DNA from: Amia ocellicauda
Lineage: Eukaryota; Chordata; Actinopteri; Amiiformes; Amiidae
Direction of reading: 5' to 3'
Assembly: GCF_036373705.1 (NCBI RefSeq)
Contig: NC_089863.1
Span: forward strand, 5,763,357 to 5,827,356
Length of the DNA stretch: 64,000 nt
In this document: positions 46,322 to 60,342 of the stretch, in pieces
Numbering within the stretch: the first letter of the stretch is position 1
Layout: the number at the start of each line of letters is the position of its first letter
Translations under genes and position numbers: made by a program
The notes under the pieces: model-generated
What the model was told of the DNA's origin: nothing
What the model saw: only the letters and a program-made list of their open reading frames with translations
The model's database searches: none

Positions 46322-47021
46322 TTGCGTGAAGAATGCTGACCAGCACCAGTCTACTCAAACACTCCAATATCAGCAACAAACTTAGGTTATGTTATGTTCA
46401 TTATTATGCAGGAGGTAAACCATCTGGTATTTGAATGAGATGTAATCACTTCCAATAGATAAGACTGTAACCTGTCTATCTGAAGATGCAAAAAGGCTTC
46501 TCCAAACTCACATGTATATTTATCTATAATCTATATTTATGTTTTATGGAATAAACTTGTTACTTCTTCATCGCTGTATCCTGGGATTTACTAAAACCAC
46601 TACAGATATAAAGAGCGATAATAGTCTTGAATTCAATAAACATGATCCAGTGATTGTGCAGCTCTTGACTGCAGGTCTCTGCGCATACAGGGTGTTTAAT
46701 GAGTCGCTGAATCGGCGCTGCTGTTGAAACCGAGACAGTCGATACCATCCCACACAGAGATCACCAGACCAGCCCACCTGCTCACTGATTGGGTTAGGAA
46801 GAACCGTCACTCAAAACTACTCGACCAATGGAGACCCATGATCCACGCCTCCCTGTAAATCCCACCCTCACGACAAAACAGCGCCAAAACTCGTAAACGA
46901 AAGAAAAAAAATCGAAAGCAAAGAAACTGGCGACGAAAACAAAAAATGCAGCATCACAAGCAAAGACGAGGGCTGCAGGCCAGTCTTGATAAAGTTTTTT
47001 TTTTTTTTGATTTCAATACAT

Positions 47022-47483
47022 TTATTTGTTTTCAATTCTATAAATGTTGCATTCGATTTTTTTATTTTTGATCTCAAAATCAATTTTTTGACTAGAGGCA
47101 GAGGAGGGTCGTGGTTTGGAGGAGGTGCGACGGCGAGGGCTGACTACCGGAGTACTGGCAGGACCAGCACTGAAGGGTGCTGCTATCTCTGAAGCTCCAA
47201 AGTCAGCCAGCTCCTCAACCAGCCGCTCCCTGAAGGCCAACTGTGTGAGATGCGCCAGCCCTTTCACCTTGGTCAGGTGCTGGTGCAGGATGAAGGAGTT
47301 GACGACAGCAGTGTCCACAAAGTGGTAAAAGAGGGTCTTGTACCACTTCATGGTCTTCTGCAGGACATGGCAGTAGCCGACCAGAGCATCGGACAGGTCG
47401 ACGCCCCCAATTCCAGCAGTGTAGTCCTTCACGGCACAAGGGATGGGGACATCTTTCCGTATCCAAGCTCCATTCTCCTTCAC
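47022..47483 (-). pseudogene. piggyBac transposase fragment, unit 10 sub-repeat A
   Basis: A-type copy in sub-repeat 46705-47797, 153 codons. Confidence 0.82.
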
Positions 47484-48115
47484 TCGGCGATTGGCAAAGT
47501 CATATAGATATTAATTCATACATACAGTTAGGTCCATAACTGGGTAGATGAGTAGTGGAGGACACCGTGAGCACACTGGCCTGGTCTGGCTACCCAAGTA
47601 GGGGTACTGATGCAGAGGTTCCTAGGGGCAGCCATGGGGGAGGAGCAATGGCAGGTAGCGGTCCTCAGGCCACTGCAGGAGGAGCTGCTGACGTGGCACC
47701 AGTGGATCACAAAGACAGTGCAACACCTCCACTAGGGTTTCTACAGGGCCAGTGCCGATGAGATGTGGAAGACTTCTGCCGACTGGCAGATGCAAGACGC
47801 TGAATCGGCGCTGCTGTTGAAACCGAGACAGTCGATACCATCCCACACAGAGATCACCAGACCAGCCCACCTGCTCACAGATTGGGTTAGGAAGAACCGT
47901 CAATCAAAACTACTGGACCAATGGAGAGCCGAGATCCACGCCTCCCTGTAAATCCCACCCTCACGACAAAACAGCGCCAAAACTCGTAAACGAAAGAAAA
48001 AAATCAAAAGCAAAGAAACGGGCGACGAAAACAAAATTGCAGCATCGCAAGCAAAGACGGGGGCTGCAGGCCAGTTTTGATAAAGTTTTTTTTTTTTTTT
48101 TTGCTTTCGATACAT

Positions 48116-48691
48116 TTATTTGTTTTCAATTCTATAAATGTTGCATTCGATTTTTTTATTTTTGATCTCAAAATCAATTTTTTGACTAGAGGCAGAGGAG
48201 GGTCGTGGTTTGGAGGAGGTGCGACGGCGAGGGCTGACTACCGGAGTACTGGCAGGACCAGCACTGAAGGGTGCTGCTATCTCTGAAGCTCCAAAGTCAG
48301 CCAGCTCCTCAACCAGCCGCTCCCTGAAGGCCAACTGTGTGAGATGCGCCAGCCCTTTCACCTTGGTCAGGTGCTGGTGCAGGATGAAGGAGTTGACGAC
48401 AGCAGTGTCCACAAAGTGGTAAAAGAGGGTCTTCTACCACTTCATGGTCTTCTGCAGGACATGGCAGTAGCCAAGCAGAGCATCGGACAGGTCGACGCCC
48501 CCAATTCCAGCAGTGTAGTCCTTCACGGCACAAGGGATGGGGACATCCTTCCGTATCCAAGCTCCATTCTCCTTCACTCGGCGATTGGCAAAGTCATATA
48601 GATATATATACATACATACAGTTAGGTCCATAACTGGGTAGATGAGCAGCGGAGGACACCGTGGGCACACTGGCCTGGTCTGGCTACCCAA
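48116..48691 (-). pseudogene. piggyBac transposase fragment, unit 10 sub-repeat B
   Basis: B-type copy in sub-repeat 47798-48881, split by the Tyr-to-stop change. The sub-repeat begins with CACAGATTGGG, shared with the B copies of units 3, 4, 11 and 12. Confidence 0.82.
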
Positions 48692-50227
48692 GTAGGGGTA
48701 CTGATGCGGAGGTTCCTAGGGGCAGCCATGGGGGAAGAGCATTGGCAGGTAGCGGTCCTCAGGCCACTGCAGGAGGAGCTGCTGACGTGGCACCAGTGCA
48801 TCACAAAGACAGTGCAACACCACCACTAGGGTTTCTACAGGGCCAGTGCCGATGAGATGTGGAAGACTTCTGCCGACTGGCCAGGAATTGAGAGGAAGGG
48901 ATTGTGACTGGGTAGCTGAGTTGGCGTGAAGCAGAGAGTGTGTGCCAATGCTATGCGGGAGCGAGCGCCTGTGTGATAGAGAGCAGAATAGAGTGAGATA
49001 GGGAGTTAAGTGTAATTGTTTGGGCGTGGGTCTCAGCCGATAGGGGCCTTTTAGATTGTGTTTTTTAAGGCCAATAAACCTTCCTGACGTTGCTTTATAC
49101 TTGTTGTCTGCTAAAGGAAAAAGACCCCCGCTTGCTACAATACTTTTGTTTGTTAACTTTCGAACTTTGGATTCACTTGACAATAGTACGTCCACCTGCT
49201 TCCGCAGTCAGTGCACCAGTCACAATCATAGATTTTATAGATTTGCTTTAACCCTGGCCAGTAGGAATTCGACCTGCCCACATCAAACATCTGCGTCTCT
49301 CTGCCCCCGCCCCTCCCCCAAGGCATCGCAGGCTGGCAGGCAGCACAGACACAAGGCTGCGCGCACACAAGAGCAAACCCACAAGCAGTGACCACATAGA
49401 TACAGAATACTTTGTAAAAAATAATCCCAACGCTGGACGGGCCCCTTCGCTGGCTGGGGCCCCGGGACTCGAGCCCTGGTAAGCCCTTGCAATAAGTAAG
49501 CCTGACTACACCTATACTTAAGAATTAAACCGGCTCATCGTTATTGAAAGCGAAGAAAATGTGAACAATCTTCTGTTTTTCACTTCTGACAGATTACATA
49601 CAAATTTAAATACATTCGCTACATCATGAATGAACCAACTGGCAATATATTGTCTTTGAAATGAACTTTACACCATTCCGCGATACAGCGAATAAAAAGC
49701 CTATCATTGAACTTTTATAACGTATATTTTGAAAACAACCACAGTCATACATACAACCTGCTACTTGAGAAACATAAATATTCTACTTTTCAGTACATCT
49801 AAACATTTGTATAAGTCGTGAAGTGAACTTACTTTAAGCGCACTCTTCGGTCTGAAGTCATCTGAGGAGCCTTTTCTCAAAGTGGTCTGAAGGAAGAGCA
49901 CTCGAGCGCTTTCAAATAATGAATCTGGGAACATCTGTGACAGTATCAAACACGTGTTTAATGATTTATTATCCATTATTCGAGTTGCATACTGCAACTT
50001 CGGAGTCCTATACGACAAGGTCAGTGTGGAACCGTGTATGCATGTCGTTATCCATCCAACACAAAACTATAATCGTGACTTTTGATCTTTAAAAAACATT
50101 GCTCGTGCCACTTTCCTTATGAATACGTTAATAAATAATCGAAGTCTTGTGGAGCTTACATCAGTTCATAATGACACAATCTGTTCCATATTTTGGATCT
50201 TTCTATCTCACGAGCAAAGTCACCGCT

Positions 50228-50299
50228 TCCCTGGTGGTCTAGTGGTTAGGATTCGGCGCTCTCACCGCCGCGGCCCGGGTTCGATTCCCGGTCAGGGAA
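50228..50299 (+). tRNA. tRNA-Glu-CTC: tRNA-Glu (CTC), copy 11
   Basis: Identical to copy 1 through all 72 nt. Confidence 0.98.
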
Positions 50300-50781
50300 C
50301 TCGCTCTTTCCCGCCCCTTCCATAAGCGAATGGAAAATCAATAAATCAAAACGAGCACTAATCACGCTAAGTAGAGTGCATGTTATCAAATATGTATTTC
50401 CTGACTTCCCGTTTCAATCCTTGTAATGAGGGTGGGAGGTGCTGTATTGTGAGAAGAAGGGCCATGTGCGCTGCTTGCAAAATGCAGGATGCGAAGGTAG
50501 CACATTACAAAGGATTGAGGGAGAGAGACGATACTGCATTTCATAATACATCTTGAGACAGGTGTGAATTCTCACACTGTCAGAGAGTTGGCGCTGTCTT
50601 GGAAATATTACAGTGGTGGGTCCAAGGAGACACTTTTGTAAGTCAATCTTATTTGCACGCTTGTATTATTTCATGCTAATTTGTCTTTGAGTGACCATCT
50701 AGGGAGGCATGTAAGAAATGCTGGAAATAAACTCATTCATGAACGGAAAAGATGTTCAGTTAAACTTCCGCAGTTTATTGT

Positions 50782-51354
50782 TAACCTATTTCTTGCTTTA
50801 GTTTACTAATGTGATCTTTATGGGAATGGGAATCGAGAATTAGTCAAAGGTATTGAAGAGGTTACTACTGTAATTTGTGAGTTGTTGATTACTATAGAGG
50901 GAGGGCTGGAAGACTTAAGGGGATCTAAAATATACATTCTTTTTTTGTTTTGATTAGAGAAACATTGGTTTGAGCACCAGTTGAGCTTAAAACGTTTGAA
51001 TTTAGGAGGAGATTAAGGTTAACCATCAACGGCTTTAAGGAAATCCCTGGTTTTGTTGTCCGTGAGAGCTGTTTGTATGTGTTCAGTTAGCAGTAAAGTG
51101 GCTGATGCAAGACGATCTTTTTGTGCAAAAGACAAACTGATTTTCAGATTCTGATTCTGAGATTCTAAATAAAAAACTGGCCAGTAAGTATTTTTCCAAA
51201 TATTTTTTAGAACAGGTACAATGCTGATGGGTCTGTAGTTCGAAATGTGTTCTTTAATCAGATGGGGGTGATCAAGCCTTTCTTACAAATGGGATGAGTG
51301 TTATTTAAGATGCAAAGATTAGTAATGTGATGAATAATATTTTATACACATCTG
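50782..51354 (-). pseudogene. LINE RT fossil, unit 11
   Basis: Same structure as in unit 2, plus a private replacement near 50820 (TTTATGGGAATGGG) that shortens the YKDHI block by 3 bp and destroys part of that motif. Confidence 0.8.
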
Positions 51355-52054
51355 TTGCGTGAAGAATGCTGACCAGCACCAGTCTACTCAAACACTCCAA
51401 TATCAGCAACAAACTTAGGTTATGTTATGTTCATTATTATGCAGGAGGTAAACCATCTGGTATTTGAATGAGATGTAATCACTTCCAATAGATAAGACTG
51501 TAACCTGTCTATCTGAAGATGCAAAAAGGCTTCTCCAAACTCACATGTATATTTATCTATAATCTATATTTATGTTTTATGGAATAAACTTGTTACTTCT
51601 TCATCGCTGTATCCTGGGATTTACTAAAACCACTACAGATATAAAGAGCGATAATAGTCTTGAATTCAATAAACATGATCCAGTGATTGTGCAGCTCTTG
51701 ACTGCAGGTCTCTGCACATACAGGGTGTTTAATGAGTCGCTGAATCGGCGCTGCTGTTGAAACCGAGACAGTCGATACCATCCCACACAGAGATCACCAG
51801 ACCAGCCCACCTGCTCACTGATTGGGTTAGGAAGAACCGTCACTCAAAACTACTCGACCAATGGAGACCCATGATCCACGCCTCCCTGTAAATCCCACCC
51901 TCACGACAAAACAGCGCCAAAACTCGTAAACGAAAGAAAAAAAATCGAAAGCAAAGAAACTGGCGACGAAAACAAAAAATGCAGCATCACAAGCAAAGAC
52001 GAGGGCTGCAGGCCAGTCTTGATAAAGTTTTTTTTTTTTTTGATTTCAATACAT

Positions 52055-52516
52055 TTATTTGTTTTCAATTCTATAAATGTTGCATTCGATTTTTTTATTT
52101 TTGATCTCAAAATCAATTTTTTGACTAGAGGCAGAGGAGGGTCGTGGTTTGGAGGAGGTGCGACGGCGAGGGCTGACTACCGGAGTACTGGCAGGACCAG
52201 CACTGAAGGGTGCTGCTATCTCTGAAGCTCCAAAGTCAGCCAGCTCCTCAACCAGCCGCTCCCTGAAGGCCAACTGTGTGAGATGCGCCAGCCCTTTCAC
52301 CTTGGTCAGGTGCTGGTGCAGGATGAAGGAGTTGACGACAGCAGTGTCCACAAAGTGGTAAAAGAGGGTCTTGTACCACTTCATGGTCTTCTGCAGGACA
52401 TGGCAGTAGCCGACCAGAGCATCGGACAGGTCGACGCCCCCAATTCCAGCAGTGTAGTCCTTCACGGCACAAGGGATGGGGACATCTTTCCGTATCCAAG
52501 CTCCATTCTCCTTCAC
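52055..52516 (-). pseudogene. piggyBac transposase fragment, unit 11 sub-repeat A
   Basis: A-type copy in sub-repeat 51738-52830, 153 codons. Confidence 0.82.
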
Positions 52517-53148
52517 TCGGCGATTGGCAAAGTCATATAGATATTAATTCATACATACAGTTAGGTCCATAACTGGGTAGATGAGTAGTGGAGGACACCG
52601 TGAGCACACTGGCCTGGTCTGGCTACCCAAGTAGGGGTACTGATGCAGAGGTTCCTAGGGGCAGCCATGGGGGAGGAGCAATGGCAGGTAGCGGTCCTCA
52701 GGCCACTGCAGGAGGAGCTGCTGACGTGGCACCAGTGGATCACAAAGACAGTGCAACACCTCCACTAGGGTTTCTACAGGGCCAGTGCCGATGAGATGTG
52801 GAAGACTTCTGCCGACTGGCAGATGCAAGACGCTGAATCGGCGCTGCTGTTGAAACCGAGACAGTCGATACCATCCCACACAGAGATCACCAGACCAGCC
52901 CACCTGCTCACAGATTGGGTTAGGAAGAACCGTCAATCAAAACTACTGGACCAATGGAGAGCCGAGATCCACGCCTCCCTGTAAATCCCACCCTCACGAC
53001 AAAACAGCGCCAAAACTCGTAAACGAAAGAAAAAAATCAAAAGCAAAGAAACGGGCGACGAAAACAAAATTGCAGCATCGCAAGCAAAGACGGGGGCTGC
53101 AGGCCAGTTTTGATAAAGTTTTTTTTTTTTTTTTTGCTTTCGATACAT

Positions 53149-53724
53149 TTATTTGTTTTCAATTCTATAAATGTTGCATTCGATTTTTTTATTTTTGATC
53201 TCAAAATCAATTTTTTGACTAGAGGCAGAGGAGGGTCGTGGTTTGGAGGAGGTGCGACGGCGAGGGCTGACTACCGGAGTACTGGCAGGACCAGCACTGA
53301 AGGGTGCTGCTATCTCTGAAGCTCCAAAGTCAGCCAGCTCCTCAACCAGCCGCTCCCTGAAGGCCAACTGTGTGAGATGCGCCAGCCCTTTCACCTTGGT
53401 CAGGTGCTGGTGCAGGATGAAGGAGTTGACGACAGCAGTGTCCACAAAGTGGTAAAAGAGGGTCTTGTACCACTTCATGGTCTTCTGCAGGACATGGCAG
53501 TAGCCAAGCAGAGCATCGGACAGGTCGACGCCCCCAATTCCAGCAGTGTAGTCCTTCACGGCACAAGGGATGGGGACATCCTTCCGTATCCAAGCTCCAT
53601 TCTCCTTCACTCGGCGATTGGCAAAGTCATATAGATATATATACATACATACAGTTAGGTCCATAACTGGGTAGATGAGCAGCGGAGGACACCGTGGGCA
53701 CACTGGCCTGGTCTGGCTACCCAA
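53149..53724 (-). pseudogene. piggyBac transposase fragment, unit 11 sub-repeat B
   Basis: B-type copy in sub-repeat 52831-53914, with intact Tyr and an open 191-codon frame, like the B copies of units 3 and 4. Confidence 0.82.
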
Positions 53725-55260
53725 GTAGGGGTACTGATGCGGAGGTTCCTAGGGGCAGCCATGGGGGAAGAGCATTGGCAGGTAGCGGTCCTCAGGCCAC
53801 TGCAGGAGGAGCTGCTGACGTGGCACCAGTGCATCACAAAGACAGTGCAACACCACCACTAGGGTTTCTACAGGGCCAGTGCCGATGAGATGTGGAAGAC
53901 TTCTGCCGACTGGCCAGGAATTGAGAGGAAGGGATTGTGACTGGGTAGCTGAGTTGGCGTGAAGCAGAGAGTGTGTGCCAATGCTATGCGGGAGCGAGCG
54001 CCTGTGTGATAGAGAGCAGAATAGAGTGAGATAGGGAGTTAAGTGTAATTGTTTGGGCGTGGGTCTCAGCCGATAGGGGCCTTTTAGATTGTGTTTTTTA
54101 AGGCCAATAAACCTTCCTGACGTTGCTTTATACTTGTTGTCTGCTAAAGGAAAAAGACCCCCGCTTGCTACAATACTTTTGTTTGTTAACTTTCGAACTT
54201 TGGATTCACTTGACAATAGTACGTCCACCTGCTTCCGCAGTCAGTGCACCAGTCACAATCATAGATTTTATAGATTTGCTTTAACCCTGGCCAGTAGGAA
54301 TTCGACCTGCCCACATCAAACATCTGCGTCTCTCTGCCCCCGCCCCTCCCCCAAGGCATCGCAGGCTGGCAGGCAGCACAGACACAAGGCTGCGCGCACA
54401 CAAGAGCAAACCCACAAGCAGTGACCACATAGATACAGAATACTTTGTAAAAAATAATCCCAACGCTGGACGGGCCCCTTCGCTGGCTGGGGCCCCGGGA
54501 CTCGAGCCCTGGTAAGCCCTTGCAATAAGTAAGCCTGACTACACCTATACTTAAGAATTAAACCGGCTCATCGTTATTGAAAGCGAAGAAAATGTGAACA
54601 ATCTTCTGTTTTTCACTTCTGACAGATTACATACAAATTTAAATACATTCGCTACATCATGAATGAACCAACTGGCAATATATTGTCTTTGAAATGAACT
54701 TTACACCATTCCGCGATACAGCGAATAAAAAGCCTATCATTGAACTTTTATAACGTATATTTTGAAAACAACCACAGTCATACATACAACCTGCTACTTG
54801 AGAAACATAAATATTCTACTTTTCAGTACATCTAAACATTTGAATAAGTCGTGAAGTGAACTTACTTTAAGCGCACTCTTCGGTCTGAAGTCATCTGAGG
54901 AGCCTTTTCTCAAAGTGGTCTGAAGGAAGAGCACTCGAGCGCTTTCAAATAATGAATCTGGGAACATCTGTGACAGTATCAAACACGTGTTTAATGATTT
55001 ATTATCCATTATTCGAGTTGCATACTGCAACTTCGGAGTCCTATACGACAAGGTCAGTGTGGAACCGTGTATGCATGTCGTTATCCATCCAACACAAAAC
55101 TATAATCGTGACTTTTGATCTTTAAAAAACATTGCTCGTGCCACTTTCCTTATGAATACGTTAATAAATAATCGAAGTCTTGTGGAGCTTACATCAGTTC
55201 ATAATGACACAATCTGTTCCATATTTTGGATCTTTCTATCTCACGAGCAAAGTCACCGCT

Positions 55261-55332
55261 TCCCTGGTGGTCTAGTGGTTAGGATTCGGCGCTCTCACCG
55301 CCGCGGCCCGGGTTCGACTCCCGGTCAGGGAA
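55261..55332 (+). tRNA. tRNA-Glu-CTC: tRNA-Glu (CTC), copy 12, T59C
   Basis: The T59C form otherwise seen only in copies 3 to 5, although this copy lies about 37 kb from copy 5. All stems are intact. Confidence 0.97.
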
Positions 55333-55808
55333 CTCGCTCTTTCCCGCCCCTTCCATAAGCGAATGGAAAATCAATAAATCAAATCTATTCACACTAAGTA
55401 GAGTGCATGTTATCAAATATGTATTTCCTGACTTCCCGTTTCAATCCTTGTAATGAGGGTGGGAGGTGCTGTATTGTGAGAAGAAGGGCCATGTGCGCTG
55501 CTTGCAAAATGCAGGATGAGAAGGTAGCACATTACAAAGGATTGAGGGAGAGAGACGATACTGCATTTCATAATACATCTTGAGACAGGTGTGAATTCTC
55601 ACACTGTCAGAGAGTTGGCGCTGTCTTGGAAATATTACAGTGGTGGGTCCAAGGAGACACTTTTGTAAGTCAATCTTATTTGCACGCTTGTATTATTTCA
55701 TGCTAATTTGTCTTTGAGTGACCATCTAGGGAGGCATGTAAGAAATGCTGGAAATAAACTCATTCATGAACGGAAAAGATGTTCAGTTAAACTTCCGCAG
55801 TTTATTGT

Positions 55809-56384
55809 TAACCTATTTCTTGCTTTAATTTACTAATGTGATCTTTATAAGTGACATGGGAATCGAGAATTAGTCAAAGGTATTGAAGAGGTTACTACTG
55901 TAATTTGTGAGTTGTTGATTACTATAGAGGGAGGGCTGGAAGACTTAAGGGGATCTAAAATATACATTCTTTTTTTGTTTTGATTAGAGAAACATTGGTT
56001 TGAGCACCAGTTGAGCTTAAAACGTTTGAATTTAGGAGGAGATTAAGGTTAACCATCAACGGCTTTAAGGAAATCCCTGGTTTTGTTGTCCGTGAGAGCT
56101 GTTTGTATGTGTTCAGTTAGCAGTAAAGTGGCTGATGCAAGACGATCTTTTTGTGCAAAAGACAAACTGATTTTCAGATTCTGATTCTGAGATTCTAAAT
56201 AAAAAACTGGCCAGTAAGTATTTTTCCAAATATTTTTTAGAACAGGTACAATGCTGATGGGTCTGTAGTTCGAAATGTGTTCTTTAATCAGATGGGGGTG
56301 ATCAAGCCTTTCTTACAAATGGGATGAGTGTTATTTAAGATGCAAAGATTAGTAATGTGATGAATAATATTTTATACACATCTG
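55809..56384 (-). pseudogene. LINE RT fossil, unit 12
   Basis: Same structure as in unit 2. Confidence 0.8.
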
Positions 56385-57083
56385 TTGCGTGAAGAATGCT
56401 GACCAGCACCAGTCTACTCAAACACTCCAATATCAGCAACAAACTTAGGTTATGTTATGTTCATTATTATGCAGGAGGTAAACCATCTGGTATTTGAATG
56501 AGATGTAATCACTTCCAATAGATAAGACTGTAACCTGTCTATCTGAAGATGCAAAAAGGCTTCTCCAAACTCACATGTATATTTATCTATAATCTATATT
56601 TATGTTTTATGGAATAAACTTGTTACTTCTTCATCGCTGTATCCTGGGATTTACTAAAACCACTACAGATATAAAGAGCGATAATAATCTTGAATTCAAT
56701 AAACATGATCCAGTGATTGTGCAGCTCTTGACTGCAGGTCTCTGCGCATACAGGGTGTTTAATGAGTCGCTGAATCGGCGCTGCTGTTGAAACCGAGACA
56801 GTCGATACCATCCCACACAGAGATCACCAGACCAGCCCACCTGCTCACTGATTGGGTTAGGAAGAACCGTCACTCAAAACTACTCGACCAATGGAGACCC
56901 ATGATCCACGCCTCCCTGTAAATCCCACCCTCACGACAAAACAGCGCCAAAACTCGTAAACGAAAGAAAAAAAATCGAAAGCAAAGAAACTGGCGACGAA
57001 AACAAAAAATGCAGCATCACAAGCAAAGACGAGGGCTGCAGGCCAGTCTTGATAAAGTTTTTTTTTTTTTGATTTCAATACAT

Positions 57084-57545
57084 TTATTTGTTTTCAATTC
57101 TATAAATGTTGCATTCGATTTTTTTATTTTTGATCTCAAAATCAATTTTTTGACTAGAGGCAGAGGAGGGTCGTGGTTTGGAGGAGGTGCGACGGCGAGG
57201 GCTGACTACCGGAGTACTGGCAGGACCAGCACTGAAGGGTGCTGCTATCTCTGAAGCTCCAAAGTCAGCCAGCTCCTCAACCAGCCGCTCCCTGAAGGCC
57301 AACTGTGTGAGATGCGCCAGCCCTTTCACCTTGGTCAGGTGCTGGTGCAGGATGAAGGAGTTGACGACAGCAGTGTCCACAAAGTGGTAAAAGAGGGTCT
57401 TGTACCACTTCATGGTCTTCTGCAGGACATGGCAGTAGCGACCAGAGCATCGGACAGGTCGACGCCCCCAATTCCAGCAGTGTAGTCCTTCACGGCACAA
57501 GGGATGGGGACATCTTTCCGTATCCAAGCTCCATTCTCCTTCACT
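57084..57545 (-). pseudogene. piggyBac transposase fragment, unit 12 sub-repeat A (frameshifted)
   Basis: A-type copy in sub-repeat 56768-57858, with one base missing near 57439 (GTAGCGACC for GTAGCCGACC). The conserved GGVD part is therefore out of frame with the rest, and an artificial 147-codon frame results. Confidence 0.82.
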
Positions 57546-58176
57546 CGGCGATTGGCAAAGTCATATAGATATTAATTCATACATACAGTTAGGTCCATAA
57601 CTGGGTAGATGAGTAGTGGAGGACACCGTGAGCACACTGGCCTGGTCTGGCTACCCAAGTAGGGGTACTGATGCAGAGGTTCCTAGGGGCAGCCATGGGG
57701 GAGGAGCAATGGCAGGTAGCGGTCCTCAGGCCACTGCAGGAGGAGCTGCTGACGTGGCACCAGTGGATCACAAAGACAGTGCAACACCTCCACTAGGGTT
57801 TCTACAGGGCCAGTGCCGATGAGATGTGGAAGACTTCTGCCGACTGGCAGATGCAAGACGCTGAATCGGCGCTGCTGTTGAAACCGAGACAGTCGATACC
57901 ATCCCACACAGAGATCACCAGACCAGCCCACCTGCTCACAGATTGGGTTAGGAAGAACCGTCAATCAAAACTACTGGACCAATGGAGAGCCGAGATCCAC
58001 GCCTCCCTGTAAATCCCACCCTCACGACAAAACAGCGCCAAAACTCGTAAACGAAAGAAAAAAATCAAAAGCAAAGAAACGGGCGACGAAAACAAAATTG
58101 CAGCATCGCAAGCAAAGACGGGGGCTGCAGGCCAGTTTTGATAAAGTTTTTTTTTTTTTTTTTGCTTTCGATACAT

Positions 58177-58752
58177 TTATTTGTTTTCAATTCTATAAAT
58201 GTTGCATTCGATTTTTTTATTTTTGATCTCAAAATCAATTTTTTGACTAGAGGCAGAGGAGGGTCGTGGTTTGGAGGAGGTGCGACGGCGAGGGCTGACT
58301 ACCGGAGTACTGGCAGGACCAGCACTGAAGGGTGCTGCTATCTCTGAAGCTCCAAAGTCAGCCAGCTCCTCAACCAGCCGCTCCCTGAAGGCCAACTGTG
58401 TGAGATGCGCCAGCCCTTTCACCTTGGTCAGGTGCTGGTGCAGGATGAAGGAGTTGACGACAGCAGTGTCCACAAAGTGGTAAAAGAGGGTCTTCTACCA
58501 CTTCATGGTCTTCTGCAGGACATGGCAGTAGCCAAGCAGAGCATCGGACAGGTCGACGCCCCCAATTCCAGCAGTGTAGTCCTTCACGGCACAAGGGATG
58601 GGGACATCCTTCCGTATCCAAGCTCCATTCTCCTTCACTCGGCGATTGGCAAAGTCATATAGATATATATACATACATACAGTTAGGTCCATAACTGGGT
58701 AGATGAGCAGCGGAGGACACCGTGGGCACACTGGCCTGGTCTGGCTACCCAA
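58177..58752 (-). pseudogene. piggyBac transposase fragment, unit 12 sub-repeat B
   Basis: B-type copy in sub-repeat 57859-58942, split by the Tyr-to-stop change. Confidence 0.82.
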
Positions 58753-60288
58753 GTAGGGGTACTGATGCGGAGGTTCCTAGGGGCAGCCATGGGGGAAGAG
58801 CATTGGCAGGTAGCGGTCCTCAGGCCACTGCAGGAGGAGCTGCTGACGTGGCACCAGTGCATCACAAAGACAGTGCAACACCACCACTAGGGTTTCTACA
58901 GGGCCAGTGCCGATGAGATGTGGAAGACTTCTGCCGACTGGCCAGGAATTGAGAGGAAGGGATTGTGACTGGGTAGCTGAGTTGGCGTGAAGCAGAGAGT
59001 GTGTGCCAATGCTATGCGGGAGCGAGCGCCTGTGTGATAGAGAGCAGAATAGAGTGAGATAGGGAGTTAAGTGTAATTGTTTGGGCGTGGGTCTCAGCCG
59101 ATAGGGGCCTTTTAGATTGTGTTTTTTAAGGCCAATAAACCTTCCTGACGTTGCTTTATACTTGTTGTCTGCTAAAGGAAAAAGACCCCCGCTTGCTACA
59201 ATACTTTTGTTTGTTAACTTTCGAACTTTGGATTCACTTGACAATAGTACGTCCACCTGCTTCCGCAGTCAGTGCACCAGTCACAATCATAGATTTTATA
59301 GATTTGCTTTAACCCTGGCCAGTAGGAATTCGACCTGCCCACATCAAACATCTGCGTCTCTCTGCCCCCGCCCCTCCCCCAAGGCATCGCAGGCTGGCAG
59401 GCAGCACAGACACAAGGCTGCGCGCACACAAGAGCAAACCCACAAGCAGTGACCACATAGATACAGAATACTTTGTAAAAAATAATCCCAACGCTGGACG
59501 GGCCCCTTCGCTGGCTGGGGCCCCGGGACTCGAGCCCTGGTAAGCCCTTGCAATAAGTAAGCCTGACTACACCTATACTTAAGAATTAAACCGGCTCATC
59601 GTTATTGAAAGCGAAGAAAATGTGAACAATCTTCTGTTTTTCACTTCTGACAGATTACATACAAATTTAAATACATTCGCTACATCATGAATGAACCAAC
59701 TGGCAATATATTGTCTTTGAAATGAACTTTACACCATTCCGCGATACAGCGAATAAAAAGCCTATCATTGAACTTTTATAACGTATATTTTGAAAACAAC
59801 CACAGTCATACATACAACCTGCTACTTGAGAAACATAAATATTCTACTTTTCAGTACATCTAAACATTTGAATAAGTCGTGAAGTGAACTTACTTTAAGC
59901 GCACTCTTCGGTCTGAAGTCATCTGAGGAGCCTTTTCTCAAAGTGGTCTGAAGGAAGAGCACTCGAGCGCTTTCAAATAATGAATCTGGGAACATCTGTG
60001 ACAGTATCAAACACGTGTTTAATGATTTATTATCCATTATTCGAGTTGCATACTGCAACTTCGGAGTCCTATACGACAAGGTCAGTGTGGAACCGTGTAT
60101 GCATGTCGTTATCCATCCAACACAAAACTATAATCGTGACTTTTGATCTTTAAAAAACATTGCTCGTGCCACTTTCCTTATTAATACGTTAATAAATAAT
60201 CGAAGTCTTGTGGAGCTTACATCAGTTCATAATGACACAATCTGTTCCATATTTTGGATCTTTCTATCTCACGAGCAAAGTCACCGCT

Positions 60289-60342
60289 TCCCTGGTGGTC
60301 TAGTGGTTAGGATTCGGCGCTCTCACCGCCGCGGCCCGGGTT
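60289..60342 (+). pseudogene. Truncated tRNA-Glu (CTC) pseudogene
   Basis: The first 54 nt match copy 1 exactly, through the anticodon arm, the variable loop and the 5' half of the T stem. The sequence then switches to LINE DNA at the shared dinucleotide TT (60341-60342). The 3' half of the T arm, the 3' acceptor strand and most of the B box are missing, so it cannot fold into a tRNA and should not be bound well by TFIIIC. An intact copy follows 595 bp later. Confidence 0.95.

Larger units (their letters stand above)
43851..48886 (+). repeat. Array unit 10 (standard, 5036 bp)
   Basis: The unit has tRNA 45192-45263, LINE fossil 45746-46321 and sub-repeats 46705-47797 (A) and 47798-48881 (B). 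It shares TTTGTATAAG near 44772 only with unit 11, and has a private ATCAATATTG near 44502. Confidence 0.95.
48887..53919 (+). repeat. Array unit 11 (standard, 5033 bp)
   Basis: The unit has tRNA 50228-50299, LINE fossil 50782-51354 and sub-repeats 51738-52830 (A) and 52831-53914 (B, without the nonsense change). A private small replacement near 50820 removes 3 bp inside the LINE fossil. Confidence 0.95.
53920..58947 (+). repeat. Array unit 12 (standard, 5028 bp)
   Basis: The unit has tRNA 55261-55332 (T59C), LINE fossil 55809-56384 and sub-repeats 56768-57858 (A) and 57859-58942 (B). A 1-bp deletion near 57439 shifts the transposase frame of its A sub-repeat. In several markers it resembles units 3 and 4 rather than its neighbours. 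Confidence 0.95.

Noticed and set aside
57084-57527. 147-codon frame in unit 12 as a distinct protein
   Set aside because: It is an artefact of a 1-bp deletion in the piggyBac fragment that joins an unrelated frame to the transposase remnant.
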